A stretch of 64,000 bases of DNA from Candidatus Desulfovibrio intestinavium (GCA_019118345.1 DWZD01000053.1:1-64000), one strand, 5' to 3'. Counted from the first letter of the stretch, positions 1 to 9,300 are shown. Notes: generated by a model not told the origin, from the sequence alone. Translations and numbers: made by a program.

Positions 1-2
1 TG

Positions 3-248
3 CAGAAGATCGTGGTGGATGCGGGCAAGTTCGCGCAGGAAGAGTCCATCAAGTATCATTCCAACATGTCCGAAATCGCCAAGCGCGAACTGGTGGCCAA
101 GGGCCTTCAGATCGCCCAGCTCACCGACGAGGCCAAGTGGAAGGACGTGGCCCTGCAGCGCGTCTGGCCCCAGGTGGCCGACGGCATGGGCGGCAAGGAA
201 GCCATCAATGCCTTCCTCAAGGCCTGCGGCCAGCCCCTCTGGCAGTAG
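3..248 (+). CDS. TRAP transporter solute-binding protein (DctP family), C-terminal fragment
   Basis: The reading frame is open from the window edge, so only the last 81 or so residues are present. The sequence ends with a lysine/tryptophan segment and a VWPQVADGMGG-type tail, which is how DctP-family periplasmic binding proteins of tripartite ATP-independent transporters usually finish. The family captures C4-dicarboxylates or other organic acids in the periplasm and hands them to a DctQ/DctM membrane pair. No permease genes lie downstream, so they must be upstream or elsewhere. A Rho-independent terminator follows about 30 bp after the stop. The assignment rests on a short fragment. Confidence 0.6.
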   Translation, partial: QKIVVDAGKFAQEESIKYHSNMSEIAKRELVAKGLQIAQLTDEAKWKDVALQRVWPQVADGMGGKEAINAFLKACGQPLWQ

Positions 249-278
249 TACAGACTTCTCCTCCTGAAAGTTCCCATG

Positions 279-312
279 AAAAAGCGGTCGCACCGGAGTG
301 CGACCGCTTTTT
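279..312 (+). terminator. Rho-independent terminator after dctP-like gene
   Basis: A 13-bp perfect stem (AAAAGCGGTCGCA and its complement) encloses a six-base loop and ends in a T-run on the plus strand. The A-run on the 5' side makes a mirror T-run on the other strand, so it may also stop the minus-strand ORP operon that ends at 377. Confidence 0.85.
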
Positions 313-376
313 CCATCGTTTTCAGCCCGCAGGGGAGCGAGGCCGTTTCCCCGGGCATTCAGCGCCGTGCGCGACG

Positions 377-742
377 CTACTGCCCTGAAACCTGCCGCAG
401 GGCGGCCAGCAGGCGCTCAATGTCCGCCGCTGCCGGTTCCGCCGGCAAGCTCATGAGCATGCCCAACCCCTCCATACGATCGTGGAAGGCTTCCGCGGCC
501 ATGTCCGTCACGGCGGCCGTATGCACAACGGCGTTGATCCGCAGCACGTCCATGATCACGGCCCGCAGGGCGGCGGCATCCAATTCCAGATCCACAATGA
601 GAAGATCGGGCGGCATATCGCGCACACAGGCCAGCGCCGTTTCCGACGAGGGCACGAGGCGCAGTTCCGCTCCGCCCGCGGCAAAGGCCGGACGCAGCGC
701 CTCCCAGCGGGCGGCGCGGGTGGTGGCGCAAACAATGTTCAT
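377..742 (-). CDS. Degenerate response-regulator receiver-like protein of the ORP cluster
   Basis: A 121-residue protein of single receiver-domain size. A hydrophobic strand followed by Asp (LLIVDLELD, about residue 46) matches the usual phospho-acceptor strand. The conserved Lys-Pro near the C terminus is replaced (LMSLPAEP), so phosphorylation-dependent switching is doubtful. I chose the ATG at 742, where homology to receiver domains begins, over a longer start at 772 that would overlap the upstream gene. It is the last gene of the five-gene minus-strand cluster and starts 10 bp after the NifX-like gene. The D. vulgaris ORP locus also has a small uncharacterised member, but equivalence is inference. 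Confidence 0.6.
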   Translation of the reverse strand: MNIVCATTRAARWEALRPAFAAGGAELRLVPSSETALACVRDMPPDLLIVDLELDAAALRAVIMDVLRINAVVHTAAVTDMAAEAFHDRMEGLGMLMSLPAEPAAADIERLLAALRQVSGQ

Positions 743-752
743 ACGCGCGCTC

Positions 753-1136
753 CTAATGGTGTCCGCCGCCACCGCAGGTAAATTCCGTGGAGAAGGGCGG
801 CAGCTTGCCTTCCAGAAAGGCCTTCACTGCGCTGCCTACCGTGGGCTGCTGCCCGGCGTAGTAGACTTCCACGCCCACCTGCTGAAAGGCCATGAGCGGA
901 CGCATGCCCATGCCCCCGGCCAGCAGCTTTGTCACCTTGTGGGAGGCCAGATGCTGCACCGGGGCAAGGCAGCCGCCTTGCTGATGCGGCACGTTTTCCA
1001 GCGTGCTGACGGATTTGACGGCGTTGTTTTCCACTTCCACCAGGGTGTAAATGTCGCAATGGCCGAAGTGCATGCCCATCGGGGCATCCAGCCCGCCGGG
1101 CAGACCGGAAGGAACGGCAAGAAGATAGCTGCTCAT
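753..1136 (-). CDS. NifX/NifB-type dinitrogenase iron-molybdenum cofactor-binding domain protein (orange-protein-like)
   Basis: A 127-residue single-domain protein. It has the hallmarks of the NifX/MTH1175 family: a GMHFGHCDIYTLVEV N-terminal block, a Gly-rich central segment (LLAGGMGMRP) and a C-terminal GGGGHH cluster that could bind metal. Family members bind metal-sulfur clusters; the Desulfovibrio orange protein carries a Mo-Cu sulfide cluster. It follows two ferredoxin-MinD ATPases in the same operon, which is the arrangement of the D. vulgaris DVU2103-DVU2109 ORP region implicated in cell division. Metal content here is inference. A GGAG Shine-Dalgarno sits 8 bp before the ATG. Confidence 0.85.
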   Translation of the reverse strand: MSSYLLAVPSGLPGGLDAPMGMHFGHCDIYTLVEVENNAVKSVSTLENVPHQQGGCLAPVQHLASHKVTKLLAGGMGMRPLMAFQQVGVEVYYAGQQPTVGSAVKAFLEGKLPPFSTEFTCGGGGHH

Positions 1137-1172
1137 GTCAAAAACTCCATTTTCTGGTCGAGGAAGCGCAGC

Positions 1173-2045
1173 CTAGGCCCAGATGCGCATATCCTGAAGG
1201 GCCGACCACATGTCCCTCAGGCGATTTCCCAGAGGATTGTCACTTTCCGTCAGGGCCTGACGCCGCACCATGACCTGCGTGACCAGCGGGTCAAAGGGCA
1301 GGCGGCCCAGCAGGGTATGCCCGTCCGCCGCGCATTGGGCGGCAATGGCATCGCTTTCGGCGGCATTGAGATCCGCCTTGTTGATGATGACGGCCAGCGG
1401 AATGCGGAAATGACGGCACAGATCCGCAATACGACCGAAGTCATGCCGCCCCGAGGGCGTCGGCTCCACCACGCCCACGGCCAGCTGCGCGCCGGAAAGC
1501 GAGGCAATGACCGGACAGCCCACGCCGGGCGACCCATCACAGAGGATGACGTCGCGACCCTGCTCCCTGGCCAGTCGCCGCGCTTCGGCCTTGAGCAGGC
1601 TGACCAGACGACCGGAATTTTCCTGTCCCGGAAAGAGCTGGGCATGTACCAGCGGCCCGAAGCGGCTTTCGCTCTCGTACCAGTCGCCGCAATAATTTTC
1701 CCCTGTGGCGATGGCCTGTTGCGGGCAGAGGGCGGCGCACACCCCGCAGCCCTCGCAGCGCAGCGGATCAATGGCATAGCCGTCCGCCGTGTCCCGTACC
1801 GCCCCGAAAGCGCACAGTTCGGCGCAACGCCCGCAGCCGACGCAGGTTTCCGGCATGATGTGGGCGCTGAGGCCGGAAAGGAATTTCTCAGTCCGCCGGA
1901 TGCGCGGTTCCAGCAGAATATGCAGATCCGGCGCATCCACATCCAGATCGCAGATGATCTTGTTTTCGGCCAGATGGGCAAAGGCCGCGCTGATGGTCGT
2001 CTTGCCCGTGCCGCCCTTGCCGCTGATGATGACGATCTCACGCAT
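1173..2045 (-). CDS. MinD/Mrp-family ATPase with inserted double [4Fe-4S] ferredoxin domain (second of pair)
   Basis: A 290-residue P-loop ATPase. The deviant Walker A motif GKGGTGKTT lies at residues 9-17. A ferredoxin insert at about residues 65-115 carries two CxxCxxC...C sets (CVGCGRCAELC and CEGCGVCAALC), so two [4Fe-4S] clusters are expected. A DGSPGVGCPV stretch follows the insert, as in this family. Its start overlaps the stop of the paralogous upstream gene by 8 bp, which implies translational coupling. Proteins of this type in Desulfovibrio belong to the ORP complex, where they interact with NifX-like proteins. Function in Fe-S delivery or cell-division positioning is inference. Confidence 0.88.
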   Translation of the reverse strand: MREIVIISGKGGTGKTTISAAFAHLAENKIICDLDVDAPDLHILLEPRIRRTEKFLSGLSAHIMPETCVGCGRCAELCAFGAVRDTADGYAIDPLRCEGCGVCAALCPQQAIATGENYCGDWYESESRFGPLVHAQLFPGQENSGRLVSLLKAEARRLAREQGRDVILCDGSPGVGCPVIASLSGAQLAVGVVEPTPSGRHDFGRIADLCRHFRIPLAVIINKADLNAAESDAIAAQCAADGHTLLGRLPFDPLVTQVMVRRQALTESDNPLGNRLRDMWSALQDMRIWA

Positions 2046-2955
2046 GGGGGGCCTCCTTGTCGGGCCTGCTTGCGCATCGCTCCCCTACTGCCCGCAAGGC
2101 ATCCCGCAGCGCCGCAAAGCGCTGCCGCCAGTCCGGCGAAAGATCGGCGAGCACCCCGCCTCCGGCATAATGTTCGGCGGCGGCCCGCGCAAAGGGCAGT
2201 TCGCCCAGCAGGGGCAGGCCCTGTTCGCGGCAATAGGCGCGCACGGCCTCGTCGCCGGCGGCATTGCCCTCGGCTCCGGCCCGGTTGATGACCACGCACA
2301 GACGCTTGCCCAGCGGCACGAAAGCCTGATGCGCCAGCCGGAAGTCGTGAAAGCCGAAGGGCGTGGGATCTGCCACCAGCAGGATGATATCCGCCTCGCG
2401 CGCCACCGTGACCGCCGGACAGCTCACCCCGGGGGGCGCGTCAATCAGGGCATCGCGCGACGTTTCCCCGCCGTGCAGCAGTTCCTCGAGGCGCGTCTGC
2501 TCCTGCCGCAGCAAGGGCGGGGTCATGGATTCGCCGATGCGGGTGCGCCCCATGAGAAAGATCACCGAACCATCCGCCGCCGTCCCGCTGCTGATTGTTC
2601 CCAGTTCCCGCTTTCCCCGCTCAAGCGCCCCGGCGGGACAGACGGCAAAGCAGCCGTTGCAGCCGTGGCACATGTCCGGAAAGATGCTGATGCGCCCCAC
2701 AAAGGACGCAATGGCCTTGTAGGAACAAATGTCGCGGCACTTTTCGCAGTGCGTGCAGGCTTCCGGCACAAGCCGCGGCACGTCCAGCCAGGCCGTGCGT
2801 TCTTCCCGGATTTGCGGCTTCAGGAAAAGGTGCAGGTTGGGCGCTTCCACATCCGCATCCACGGCCACAAGGGGCGCGTCCCATACGGCGGCAAGCGAGG
2901 CCGTCACGCAGGTTTTTCCCGCGCCCCCCTTGCCGCTGGCAATGGCGATACGCAT
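2038..2955 (-). CDS. MinD/Mrp-family ATPase with inserted double [4Fe-4S] ferredoxin domain (first of pair)
   Basis: A 305-residue paralogue of the next gene. Walker A is GKGGAGKT near residue 8. The ferredoxin insert has CTHCEKCRDIC and CHGCNGCFAVC clusters. A DAPPGVSCP segment follows. I chose the ATG at 2955, directly before MRIAIASGKGG, because the family starts with its first beta strand there; the open frame upstream is longer but has no homology. The gene starts 10 bp after the DUF134-NifX gene and overlaps the next ATPase by 8 bp. Paired ATPases of this kind are a signature of ORP clusters in Desulfovibrionales. They may form a heterodimer. Confidence 0.88.
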   Translation of the reverse strand: MRIAIASGKGGAGKTCVTASLAAVWDAPLVAVDADVEAPNLHLFLKPQIREERTAWLDVPRLVPEACTHCEKCRDICSYKAIASFVGRISIFPDMCHGCNGCFAVCPAGALERGKRELGTISSGTAADGSVIFLMGRTRIGESMTPPLLRQEQTRLEELLHGGETSRDALIDAPPGVSCPAVTVAREADIILLVADPTPFGFHDFRLAHQAFVPLGKRLCVVINRAGAEGNAAGDEAVRAYCREQGLPLLGELPFARAAAEHYAGGGVLADLSPDWRQRFAALRDALRAVGERCASRPDKEAPHA

Positions 2956-2965
2956 GACCCGCCTC

Positions 2966-3646
2966 CTACTTGTTGGGCGCATCGGCAAAGGGCAGCTCGC
3001 CCTTGCGGTAGCGCTCCACCGCTTCGCCCACGCTGATCCCTTCCACATTCTGGCAAATCTTGATGCCCGCCGCCGTCAGCGCCTCAAAGGCCTTGGGGCC
3101 GACATAGCCGCTTAGCACCACTTCCACCCCGGCCCGCGCCATGCGCTCGGCGGTTTCGATGCCCGCCCCCATGCTCATGGTCTGCGACACGCCGTTGTCG
3201 ATATAGCTGACGCTCATATCCGGCAGTTCCACCACCACAAAGCCGCCCGCGCGGCCAAAGCGCGGATCCACGACATCCTCAAGCGTGGGGCCTTCACTGG
3301 AAATGGCTATTTTCCGCATACGATTCTTCTCCTTTTGCGGCAGGACAGGTTCTGCCGTCACGGCATAGGTTCCGCCCTCGATGCGCAGGGCGCAGCCCCG
3401 GCACAGGGCCGTGGCCACCACGCGCCGGGCAGCGGCCAGCGTGCGCCCGAAGGTATGCCGCGACACCCGCATACGTCCGGCGGCCTCAATGGCCGTCAGG
3501 CCCTCCAGATCCGCCAGGCGCAGGGCTTCCAGCTCATCCACGCTCAGGCAAACCTCGTCCAGCGCCGTGAGGGGAATGCCTCGCGGCTTGAAATAGGTGA
3601 CACTCGGCGTGGCGCTGACATAGCGGCAATGGCGCGGGCGCGGCAT
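2966..3646 (-). CDS. DUF134 (UPF0251) helix-turn-helix regulator fused to a NifX-like domain
   Basis: A 226-residue two-domain protein. Residues 1-105 match the DUF134/UPF0251 family: MPRPRHCRYV start, a VDELEALRLADLEG block, and a sigma-region-4-like helix-turn-helix (EAAGRMRVSRHTFGRTL). Residues 110-226 are a NifX/MTH1175-type metallocofactor domain (PRFGRAGGFVVVEL). The fusion suggests a regulator that senses a metal-sulfur or molybdenum cofactor. It is the promoter-proximal gene of the ORP-like operon, and a 26-bp palindrome overlaps the operon -10 box, which fits autorepression. In D. vulgaris the ORP operons are instead described as controlled by sigma54 and DVU2106, so control here probably differs. 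Confidence 0.85.
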   Translation of the reverse strand: MPRPRHCRYVSATPSVTYFKPRGIPLTALDEVCLSVDELEALRLADLEGLTAIEAAGRMRVSRHTFGRTLAAARRVVATALCRGCALRIEGGTYAVTAEPVLPQKEKNRMRKIAISSEGPTLEDVVDPRFGRAGGFVVVELPDMSVSYIDNGVSQTMSMGAGIETAERMARAGVEVVLSGYVGPKAFEALTAAGIKICQNVEGISVGEAVERYRKGELPFADAPNK

Positions 3647-3670
3647 GTTCTCCTCCCGGGGCGAGCGGCA

Positions 3671-3696
3671 TTGTTATGCACAAATGAGCATAATAA
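3671..3696. promoter_or_regulatory. Palindromic operator candidate overlapping the ORP promoter
   Basis: Nine-base arms TTGTTATGC and GCATAATAA (8 of 9 complementary) are separated by 8 bp. The palindrome covers the -10 box and the probable transcription start, the usual position for a repressor site. The likeliest binder is the DUF134-NifX protein encoded just downstream; this is inference. Confidence 0.55.
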
Positions 3697-3714
3697 CTTG
3701 TCAGGCCCTGTCAA
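3687..3714 (-). promoter_or_regulatory. Sigma70 promoter of the ORP-like operon
   Basis: Read on the minus strand, a perfect -35 box TTGACA (3709-3714) is separated by 16 bp from a -10 box TATGCT (3687-3692). The start codon of the DUF134-NifX gene lies about 40 bp downstream. Confidence 0.65.
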
Positions 3715-3856
3715 GGGCCTGGGCAAGGAAGGGGCGCGGGGACGGCCGCCGGGAGCGCGCGCCCATCGGAAAATCATGCCCGCGCACGGCAGGCATGTGC
3801 GTCATGGACGGCGAGGCGGGAGAAAGGCGGCGGGAGGGACGGACGGCGTCCGCAGG

Positions 3857-4678
3857 CTAGCGAATTTCCGACCGCGGCATGCAGACCTTGCCGCGCTCGA
3901 AGACGACAATGGAATCATAGAAGTGCAGGCTGCGGGTAATGGCCGTCAAAAGGGGAATTTCCACCGACGGCGGGTTCTTGCACAGGTAGGGATAGAAGGC
4001 GTTGCGGCTGTTGCTGTACCAGGCATAGAGAAAATCAATATGATTCTTGGCAAATTCCAGAAAGGTCATGCGGCTGTCGATGAACTTCTCGCAGGCATTG
4101 GCGTGCACATCCTCGCAGAGGTAGACGCCCCGTTCCGAAATGTGCGGATAGCATTCGAGAAAGGTGACGATTTGCTGGCGGGTCGTATGGCCGCCGTCGT
4201 CAATGAAGATGTCCGGGGCCGGACACTGCCGCAGCACGTCCCGCAAAAAGGCGCGATCCGCCTGATCGCCGATATGCACATGGATGCCCTCTTCGGGCCG
4301 GTGAAAACGCAGGCAGGATTCCTTGATGTCGATGCCGTGAATTTCGGCCTGCGGGCCGAAATACGCTTTCCAGAGCTTCAGCGACCCCCCCCTGGAAACG
4401 CCCACCTCGATGATTTTGACGGGCCGGTTGCGGTATTTCTCGAAATGCCGGTGATAGACCGGGAAATAGTGGTGCCACTTGTGCAGATCACGGCTCGTGT
4501 TTTTCAGGAAGATGCGATAGCAGTCCGACAGCTCGCTCGGCAAAAAGGGACTGCCCGGCACAAGCCGGTAGAGTTTTTCCTCTGCGTACGCTTTCCGCAG
4601 GGTGGCAATATTGTAGAAAATGCGCTTGGCCAGCGCCTTCTTGACATTGGGGGACGGGGTATCGTTTGGCGTGCACAT
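3857..4678 (-). CDS. Class I SAM-dependent methyltransferase, TylF/CmcI-like
   Basis: A 273-residue protein with a glycine-rich SAM-binding strand (IIEVGVSRGGSLKLW, around residue 88), followed by an acidic strand end (IHGIDI) and an IFIDDGGH motif. That Asp-rich segment is typical of macrocin O-methyltransferase and cephalosporin-hydroxylase-like enzymes, which use a bound divalent metal. These enzymes often methylate sugars in polysaccharide or secondary-metabolite pathways; the substrate here is unknown. I chose the ATG at 4678; the frame is open further upstream but that part is low-complexity and unlike the family. It is monocistronic, between the ORP operon and the AT-rich nuclease gene. 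Confidence 0.7.
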   Translation of the reverse strand: MCTPNDTPSPNVKKALAKRIFYNIATLRKAYAEEKLYRLVPGSPFLPSELSDCYRIFLKNTSRDLHKWHHYFPVYHRHFEKYRNRPVKIIEVGVSRGGSLKLWKAYFGPQAEIHGIDIKESCLRFHRPEEGIHVHIGDQADRAFLRDVLRQCPAPDIFIDDGGHTTRQQIVTFLECYPHISERGVYLCEDVHANACEKFIDSRMTFLEFAKNHIDFLYAWYSNSRNAFYPYLCKNPPSVEIPLLTAITRSLHFYDSIVVFERGKVCMPRSEIR

Positions 4679-4796
4679 GCTGTCATCCGTTGGGTCGCCT
4701 GTGGGGCGCATTTCGGCAGGCCGCACTGAGGCGGAACAGGGCGGAGCGCCCGCCGCACATCTCCCGCGATCCGACCGGGAAACGCTCCTGTTTCTT

Positions 4797-5165
4797 CTAC
4801 TGACGGGCAGAAGCCGTGTCAATGCGGCGCAATGATTTTGTATTACCAATTAGTTTGAATAGTTGAGAAAAATTGTCTTCATTACCCAATTCGGCCCAGG
4901 AAAATTTTATGACGTCCTGCTGGTAGCCATCGTGGGCGCTTGAGACCCAAATTCCCTGCTGGGAGGCAACAACGCAATAAGCGGCCCCAAGCTGACGTGC
5001 ATAGCTTCCGGCCTGCTTTTTTGCGGACGCCAGTTGTTTTGCAGAAGTAATGGAAAGTTTTGCTTCCAGTAGAAAATATGCGGAATAATGATCATGAAAA
5101 AAAACGGGAAGAATGACAAAATCAGGAATCAGGGCAAAATTATGGTTTCCAATTTCTATGTATAA
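4797..5165 (-). pseudogene. Severed PD-(D/E)XK nuclease domain (type I restriction R-subunit N-terminal type)
   Basis: This stretch continues the frame of the upstream gene immediately after its TAA stop (5166-5168). It encodes about 122 residues without any start codon. The start, LYIEIGNHNFALIPDFVI, carries the PD of a PD-(D/E)XK nuclease, and FLLEAKLSI about 20 residues later carries the E-x-K. This is the HsdR-N/'restriction endonuclease N-terminal' fold. The upstream half ends EREVEDKLIKPFLEKLGY, which normally runs directly into this domain. So a single nonsense change (most simply CAA or GAA to TAA) has separated the nuclease from its partner domain. Codon use and low GC match the upstream half. 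Confidence 0.75.
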
Positions 5166-6302
5166 TTATTGTTGATATTCTTCCTTTGCATATCCCAATT
5201 TTTCAAGAAAGGGCTTGATAAGCTTATCTTCAACCTCCCTTTCGCTTCGACAGTCTGCATGTTCTTTTCCTCCAAAAAATTGCAACCGAGGCAGATCGCA
5301 GAAGGAAAGTTCAAGTAAATAATTGTACGCTGATGGAGGAATCTCGACACCATTGACTCCTTGCATATTTTTACGGACAATGGAAAGTCTACCAAAAATT
5401 TCATCCTGCCGTAACTGCTTCAAGCTCATTCGCTTGATTGCTTTCACTTTTTTTATATAAACACAGCGGTAATAATAAAAGAAGGGATCATTGAAGCCGA
5501 TACTGACGATTTGCCAGAGTGAATCAATGGCACTTACAGGGCTGCGCAGATACATAATCGCCATATCGCCTGCCAACGAGTCAGGATTCCCCTGCCAGCA
5601 GACAACTTGATCCGTGTCATTTGTCAGAAAAATGTCGTCTTGCGAACCTCCAATGAGAAAAGCATGTTTCGGTTCTGGCAAAGAAGTGATGATATAGCTC
5701 GCTTTTCCTCCAATGCAATTTGGCGCAAAATCATAGAGAAATGCGCATAATTCATATGGAGACAAGGCATGCTTTTCTCTGAAAATAGAAAGGGATTTGC
5801 AAAGTTCTCCATAATAGAAAAATCTTCCCCGATAGTCTTTTTTGGCAGGAATATGTGGAAGTTCTATCCCAAATTCTCGTGCAATCATCATAAAAAAATT
5901 GAAATTGTATTTGAAATACCACGGAATAAAAAACTCGGGCAATTCCATTGCCAGAAATGACGTAAAATAGTCGATTGATTCTGAAAACTCAAGAAACGCA
6001 TCATGATCGCTGCCATTATTGGCTGTAAGCATGTTTTCAAAGATATGTTCAATGGCTGATGTTATCGTGTAGATTCCATTTTCAATGAGATAGAAATCAT
6101 CTTTTATATCCCGTGCGAGATCCCGAAGCTGTTGACAAGATTGTTTGATCACCCTCCTGTCTGGGCAATAGATTTTTCTTAATCGAGATACCATCTTGAT
6201 ATATTCGTCAGAAACAGAAGATACCAGATTGTTTTCAAAGGTGGAAACAATGTCGCTTCCCCCGGCGCGCAGGTAATTTTTCCATATATAGGCATTGAAC
6301 AT
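5166..6302 (-). CDS. EVE/PUA-like domain protein, N-terminal part of an interrupted restriction-type gene
   Basis: A 378-residue product, clearly more AT-rich than its neighbours, so probably acquired by transfer. Residues 1-200 are helical and unrecognised. Residues 215-345 resemble an EVE/PUA-like module: a Trp strand (VVCWQGNP), then GDMAIMYLRSP, SLWQIVSIG, and a final VRKNMQGVNGVEI before YNYLLEL. Such modules read modified bases. The last residues (REVEDKLIKPFLEKLGY) are the start of an HsdR-N-type nuclease domain that continues in frame after the stop. Intact, the gene would encode about 501 residues and look like a modification-dependent restriction enzyme. Defence function and the EVE assignment are inferences from motif pattern. 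Confidence 0.6.
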   Translation of the reverse strand: MFNAYIWKNYLRAGGSDIVSTFENNLVSSVSDEYIKMVSRLRKIYCPDRRVIKQSCQQLRDLARDIKDDFYLIENGIYTITSAIEHIFENMLTANNGSDHDAFLEFSESIDYFTSFLAMELPEFFIPWYFKYNFNFFMMIAREFGIELPHIPAKKDYRGRFFYYGELCKSLSIFREKHALSPYELCAFLYDFAPNCIGGKASYIITSLPEPKHAFLIGGSQDDIFLTNDTDQVVCWQGNPDSLAGDMAIMYLRSPVSAIDSLWQIVSIGFNDPFFYYYRCVYIKKVKAIKRMSLKQLRQDEIFGRLSIVRKNMQGVNGVEIPPSAYNYLLELSFCDLPRLQFFGGKEHADCRSEREVEDKLIKPFLEKLGYAKEEYQQ

Positions 6303-6321
6303 ATCAGGATCTCATTACAGT

Positions 6322-9300
6322 TCATACGTCCGGTTGCTTGCTTGTGGCACATCCGGCGGCATCATCCTCCGTCATGCGCCTGAGGGCGGCGCGGGCCTCC
6401 TCGTGGCCCTGTTCGGCGGCCTTGCGGTACCAGTCGGCGGCCTCGTTTCTGTCCTGCGGCACGCCGTAGCCGTAATAATGGCAGTTGCCGAGTTCATACT
6501 GGGCCGGGGCGTAGTTCCGTGTGCTGCCGATGCTGCGGCGGAGCCATTCGACGGCCTTTTCCGCATTGCGGCACACGCCCTCGCCGTGAAGGTAGCAGAG
6601 GGCGAGGCGGTACTCCCATTCCGGCCCGGTGGACGCCCACCAGCGGCTGAGCCAGAAGAAGTGCAGCGCCTTGTCCTTCGGAACGAGGATGCCCTCCCGG
6701 TAGCATCGTTCAAGCCGGACAATCGGATCGCTCAGCTGACTGGATGCCTTGTCCCACCAGAAGACGGCCTGCGCGCCATCCTGCGGCAGGCCCCGGCCTT
6801 CCGCATAACAGCAGCCGAGTTCGTACTGCGCTTCATGTTCGCCCTGTTCGGCGGCCTTGCGCCAGAAGACGGCGGCCTGCGCGTCGTCCTGCGGCACGCC
6901 CTTGCCCTCCCGGCAGCAACGGGCAAGCTCGGTGAGCGCCCGTACATGATCCTGATCGGCGGCCTTGCGCCACCAGAAGACGGCCTTGCTGATGTCCTGC
7001 GGGACATGCTTGCCTTCTTCATGACAGCAGCCGAGGCGCCACTGGGCCTCGGCATGGCCCTGTTCGGCGGCTGCGCGGTACCAGCGCACGCCCTGCGCCT
7101 CGTTTTCGTCGGAATCATAGCCGTCGTCGGGATCAAAGCCGTAATAATACGTGACGCCCAGCCTGCATTGCGCCTCGGCGTCGCCCAGCACGGCCGCAAG
7201 GGCGACGGATGCCATCTCGAGTCCCTGATCGGCGGCCTTGCGCAGCCAGAAGGCGGCCTGTTCGCTGTCTTCCGGCACGCCCCTGCCTTCCAGATGGAGC
7301 AGGCCGAGGCAATATTGCGCGGTCTCCTCGTCCTGTTCGGCGGCCATACGCAGCCAGCCGGCCCCCAGTTTTTTCTGCGGGGGCCAGATGTCGTTCAGCA
7401 GGAGCAGGCCAAGGCTGGTCTGCGCCCGGGCGTCGCCCTGAGCGGCGGCCTTTTCAAACCAGTAGCGGGCCTCGCGCGGTTCCGCCACACGTATCCGTTC
7501 CTCGGTGGTGGCGTAGTATTCGCCGAGGCTGCGCTGGGCGTCCACCTGTCCCCGTTTGGCGGCCTTTTCCCGCTGGCCGTCGCGGAACAGGGCATCGACA
7601 TGGCCCTGCTGGGCGGCAAGATGGTACCACTCAGCGGCTTGACGCTCGTCCTGCGGCAGACCGTCCCCCCTGCGGAGACATTCGCCAAGGCGGAAGCAGG
7701 CCTCGGCGTCGCCCTGTTCGGCGGCCTCGCGCAGGGCCTCCACGGACGGCGGAAGCGGCGTCGGGAAGCGCCGCCGCAGGGCCTCGGCCAGTGAACCTTC
7801 CCGTTCGCAGTCCGCAAGCAGGCTTGCCGCCTCGCTGTCCTGCCGCGCGGCGGCCTCGCGCAGGCAGGCAAGGGCCTGCGCCTCGTCCTGAGGCAGGCCC
7901 GTGCCCTCGGCATGACAGAGCGCCAGATGGTAGAAGGCCCCGGCATGCCCCTGTGCGGTGGCCTCGCGGAACCAGTGAACCGCCTGCGCGTCATCCCGCG
8001 CCACGCCCAGACCGTAGCGGCAGCACAGGCCCAGACGGTTTTGGGCCGCCGCGTCCCCCTGCCGGGCCGCCTCACGGCAGGCGCTCACGTCCGGCGCTTC
8101 GGCCTGCGGATCCGTGTTGTCCACAAAGGGGAAAAGGCCGAGCAGGGTCTCGTCGTCGGTCAGCGTTCCCTGAAGGATCGTCCGGCGGCTCCAGCGGACG
8201 GCCAGCCGGTCGCTGGGCGGCAGGCCGCGACCGAAGCAGAAGCAATAGCCGAGGGCATGTTGCGCCGCCGCCAGATCGAGTTTGGCGGCCTCGCGCAGCC
8301 ATTGCGCCGCCTGCGCCTCGTCGCGCGGCGTGCCGATGCCGTGGAAGTGGCAGAGGGCAAGATTGTAGAGACTCGGGGCAAAGGGGGAATAGCGGGCGAA
8401 ACCAAACGTTTTGACGGCCTGCGCGCCGTCCCGCGTCACGCCGCGCCCACGGACGAAGCACTGGCCGAGCGCATTGCGCGCATTGTCGTCGCGCCATTCG
8501 GCGCTCAGACGGAACCATGCGGCGGCCTGCCGGTCATCCTGCGGCGTCCCCTTGCGGAGGAGGCAACGCCCGTACAGATACGGCCCTGACCACTCCTCGC
8601 GCTTGGCGGCCCTGCGGAACCAGCTCTCCGCCTGCGCATCGTCCCGTGCCACGCCCTTGCCGAGGGCATAGCGGCGGCCAAGCTCGATTGCCGCGCCGTG
8701 ATGTCGCCGTTCGGCGGCCCTGCGGAGCTGTACGATCTCCTGCCCGGCGTCGCTCGCGTCATGGCCGTGCAACAATTCTTGCTCGTCGGGCTGCGGGAGA
8801 TGGCTCCCATTGCCATTCTTCAGCGTCCGGGCCTTGCGCGCCCAGAACTCGGCCTGATCCGCATCCCGTGCCACGCCCAGTCCGACCTTGTAACAGAGCA
8901 CGAGGCTTTCCATCGCCTTGATGTCGTCCTGTTCGGCGGCCTTGCGGAGCCAGACTACGGCCTGCGCGTCATCCTCCGGCACGCCCAGTCCATCCTGATA
9001 GCACCAGCCGAGGCGGCGTTGCGCTTCGGCATTGCCCTGATTTTCCCGGTACCAGCGGACGGCCTGTTCAGGGGCCAACCCCCGCGCGTGACAGACGACA
9101 AGCCTGTTTTGCGCCAGAGGGTATCCCTGCTCGGCGGCCTTGCGCAACCAGTCTTCGGCCTGGGCGGCGTCCTGCGGCAGGCCCAGCCCGCACTCGCAAC
9201 AGATGCCGAGATAGAATTGCGCCTCGGCATGGCCCTGTTCGGCGGCCTTGCGCAGCCAAAAAACGGCCTGTTTCTCATCTTCGTCGATGCCGTTTCCGAG

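Noticed and set aside
276..2288. A 670-codon open frame on the plus strand across the ORP operon
   Set aside because: It is antisense to well-conserved ATPase and NifX genes, has no ribosome site and no recognisable protein. High GC makes long shadow frames here.
5166..5168. Programmed readthrough or recoding at the TAA in the nuclease gene
   Set aside because: TAA is the least leaky stop and no stimulatory structure is evident; a plain nonsense mutation or a sequencing error is simpler.
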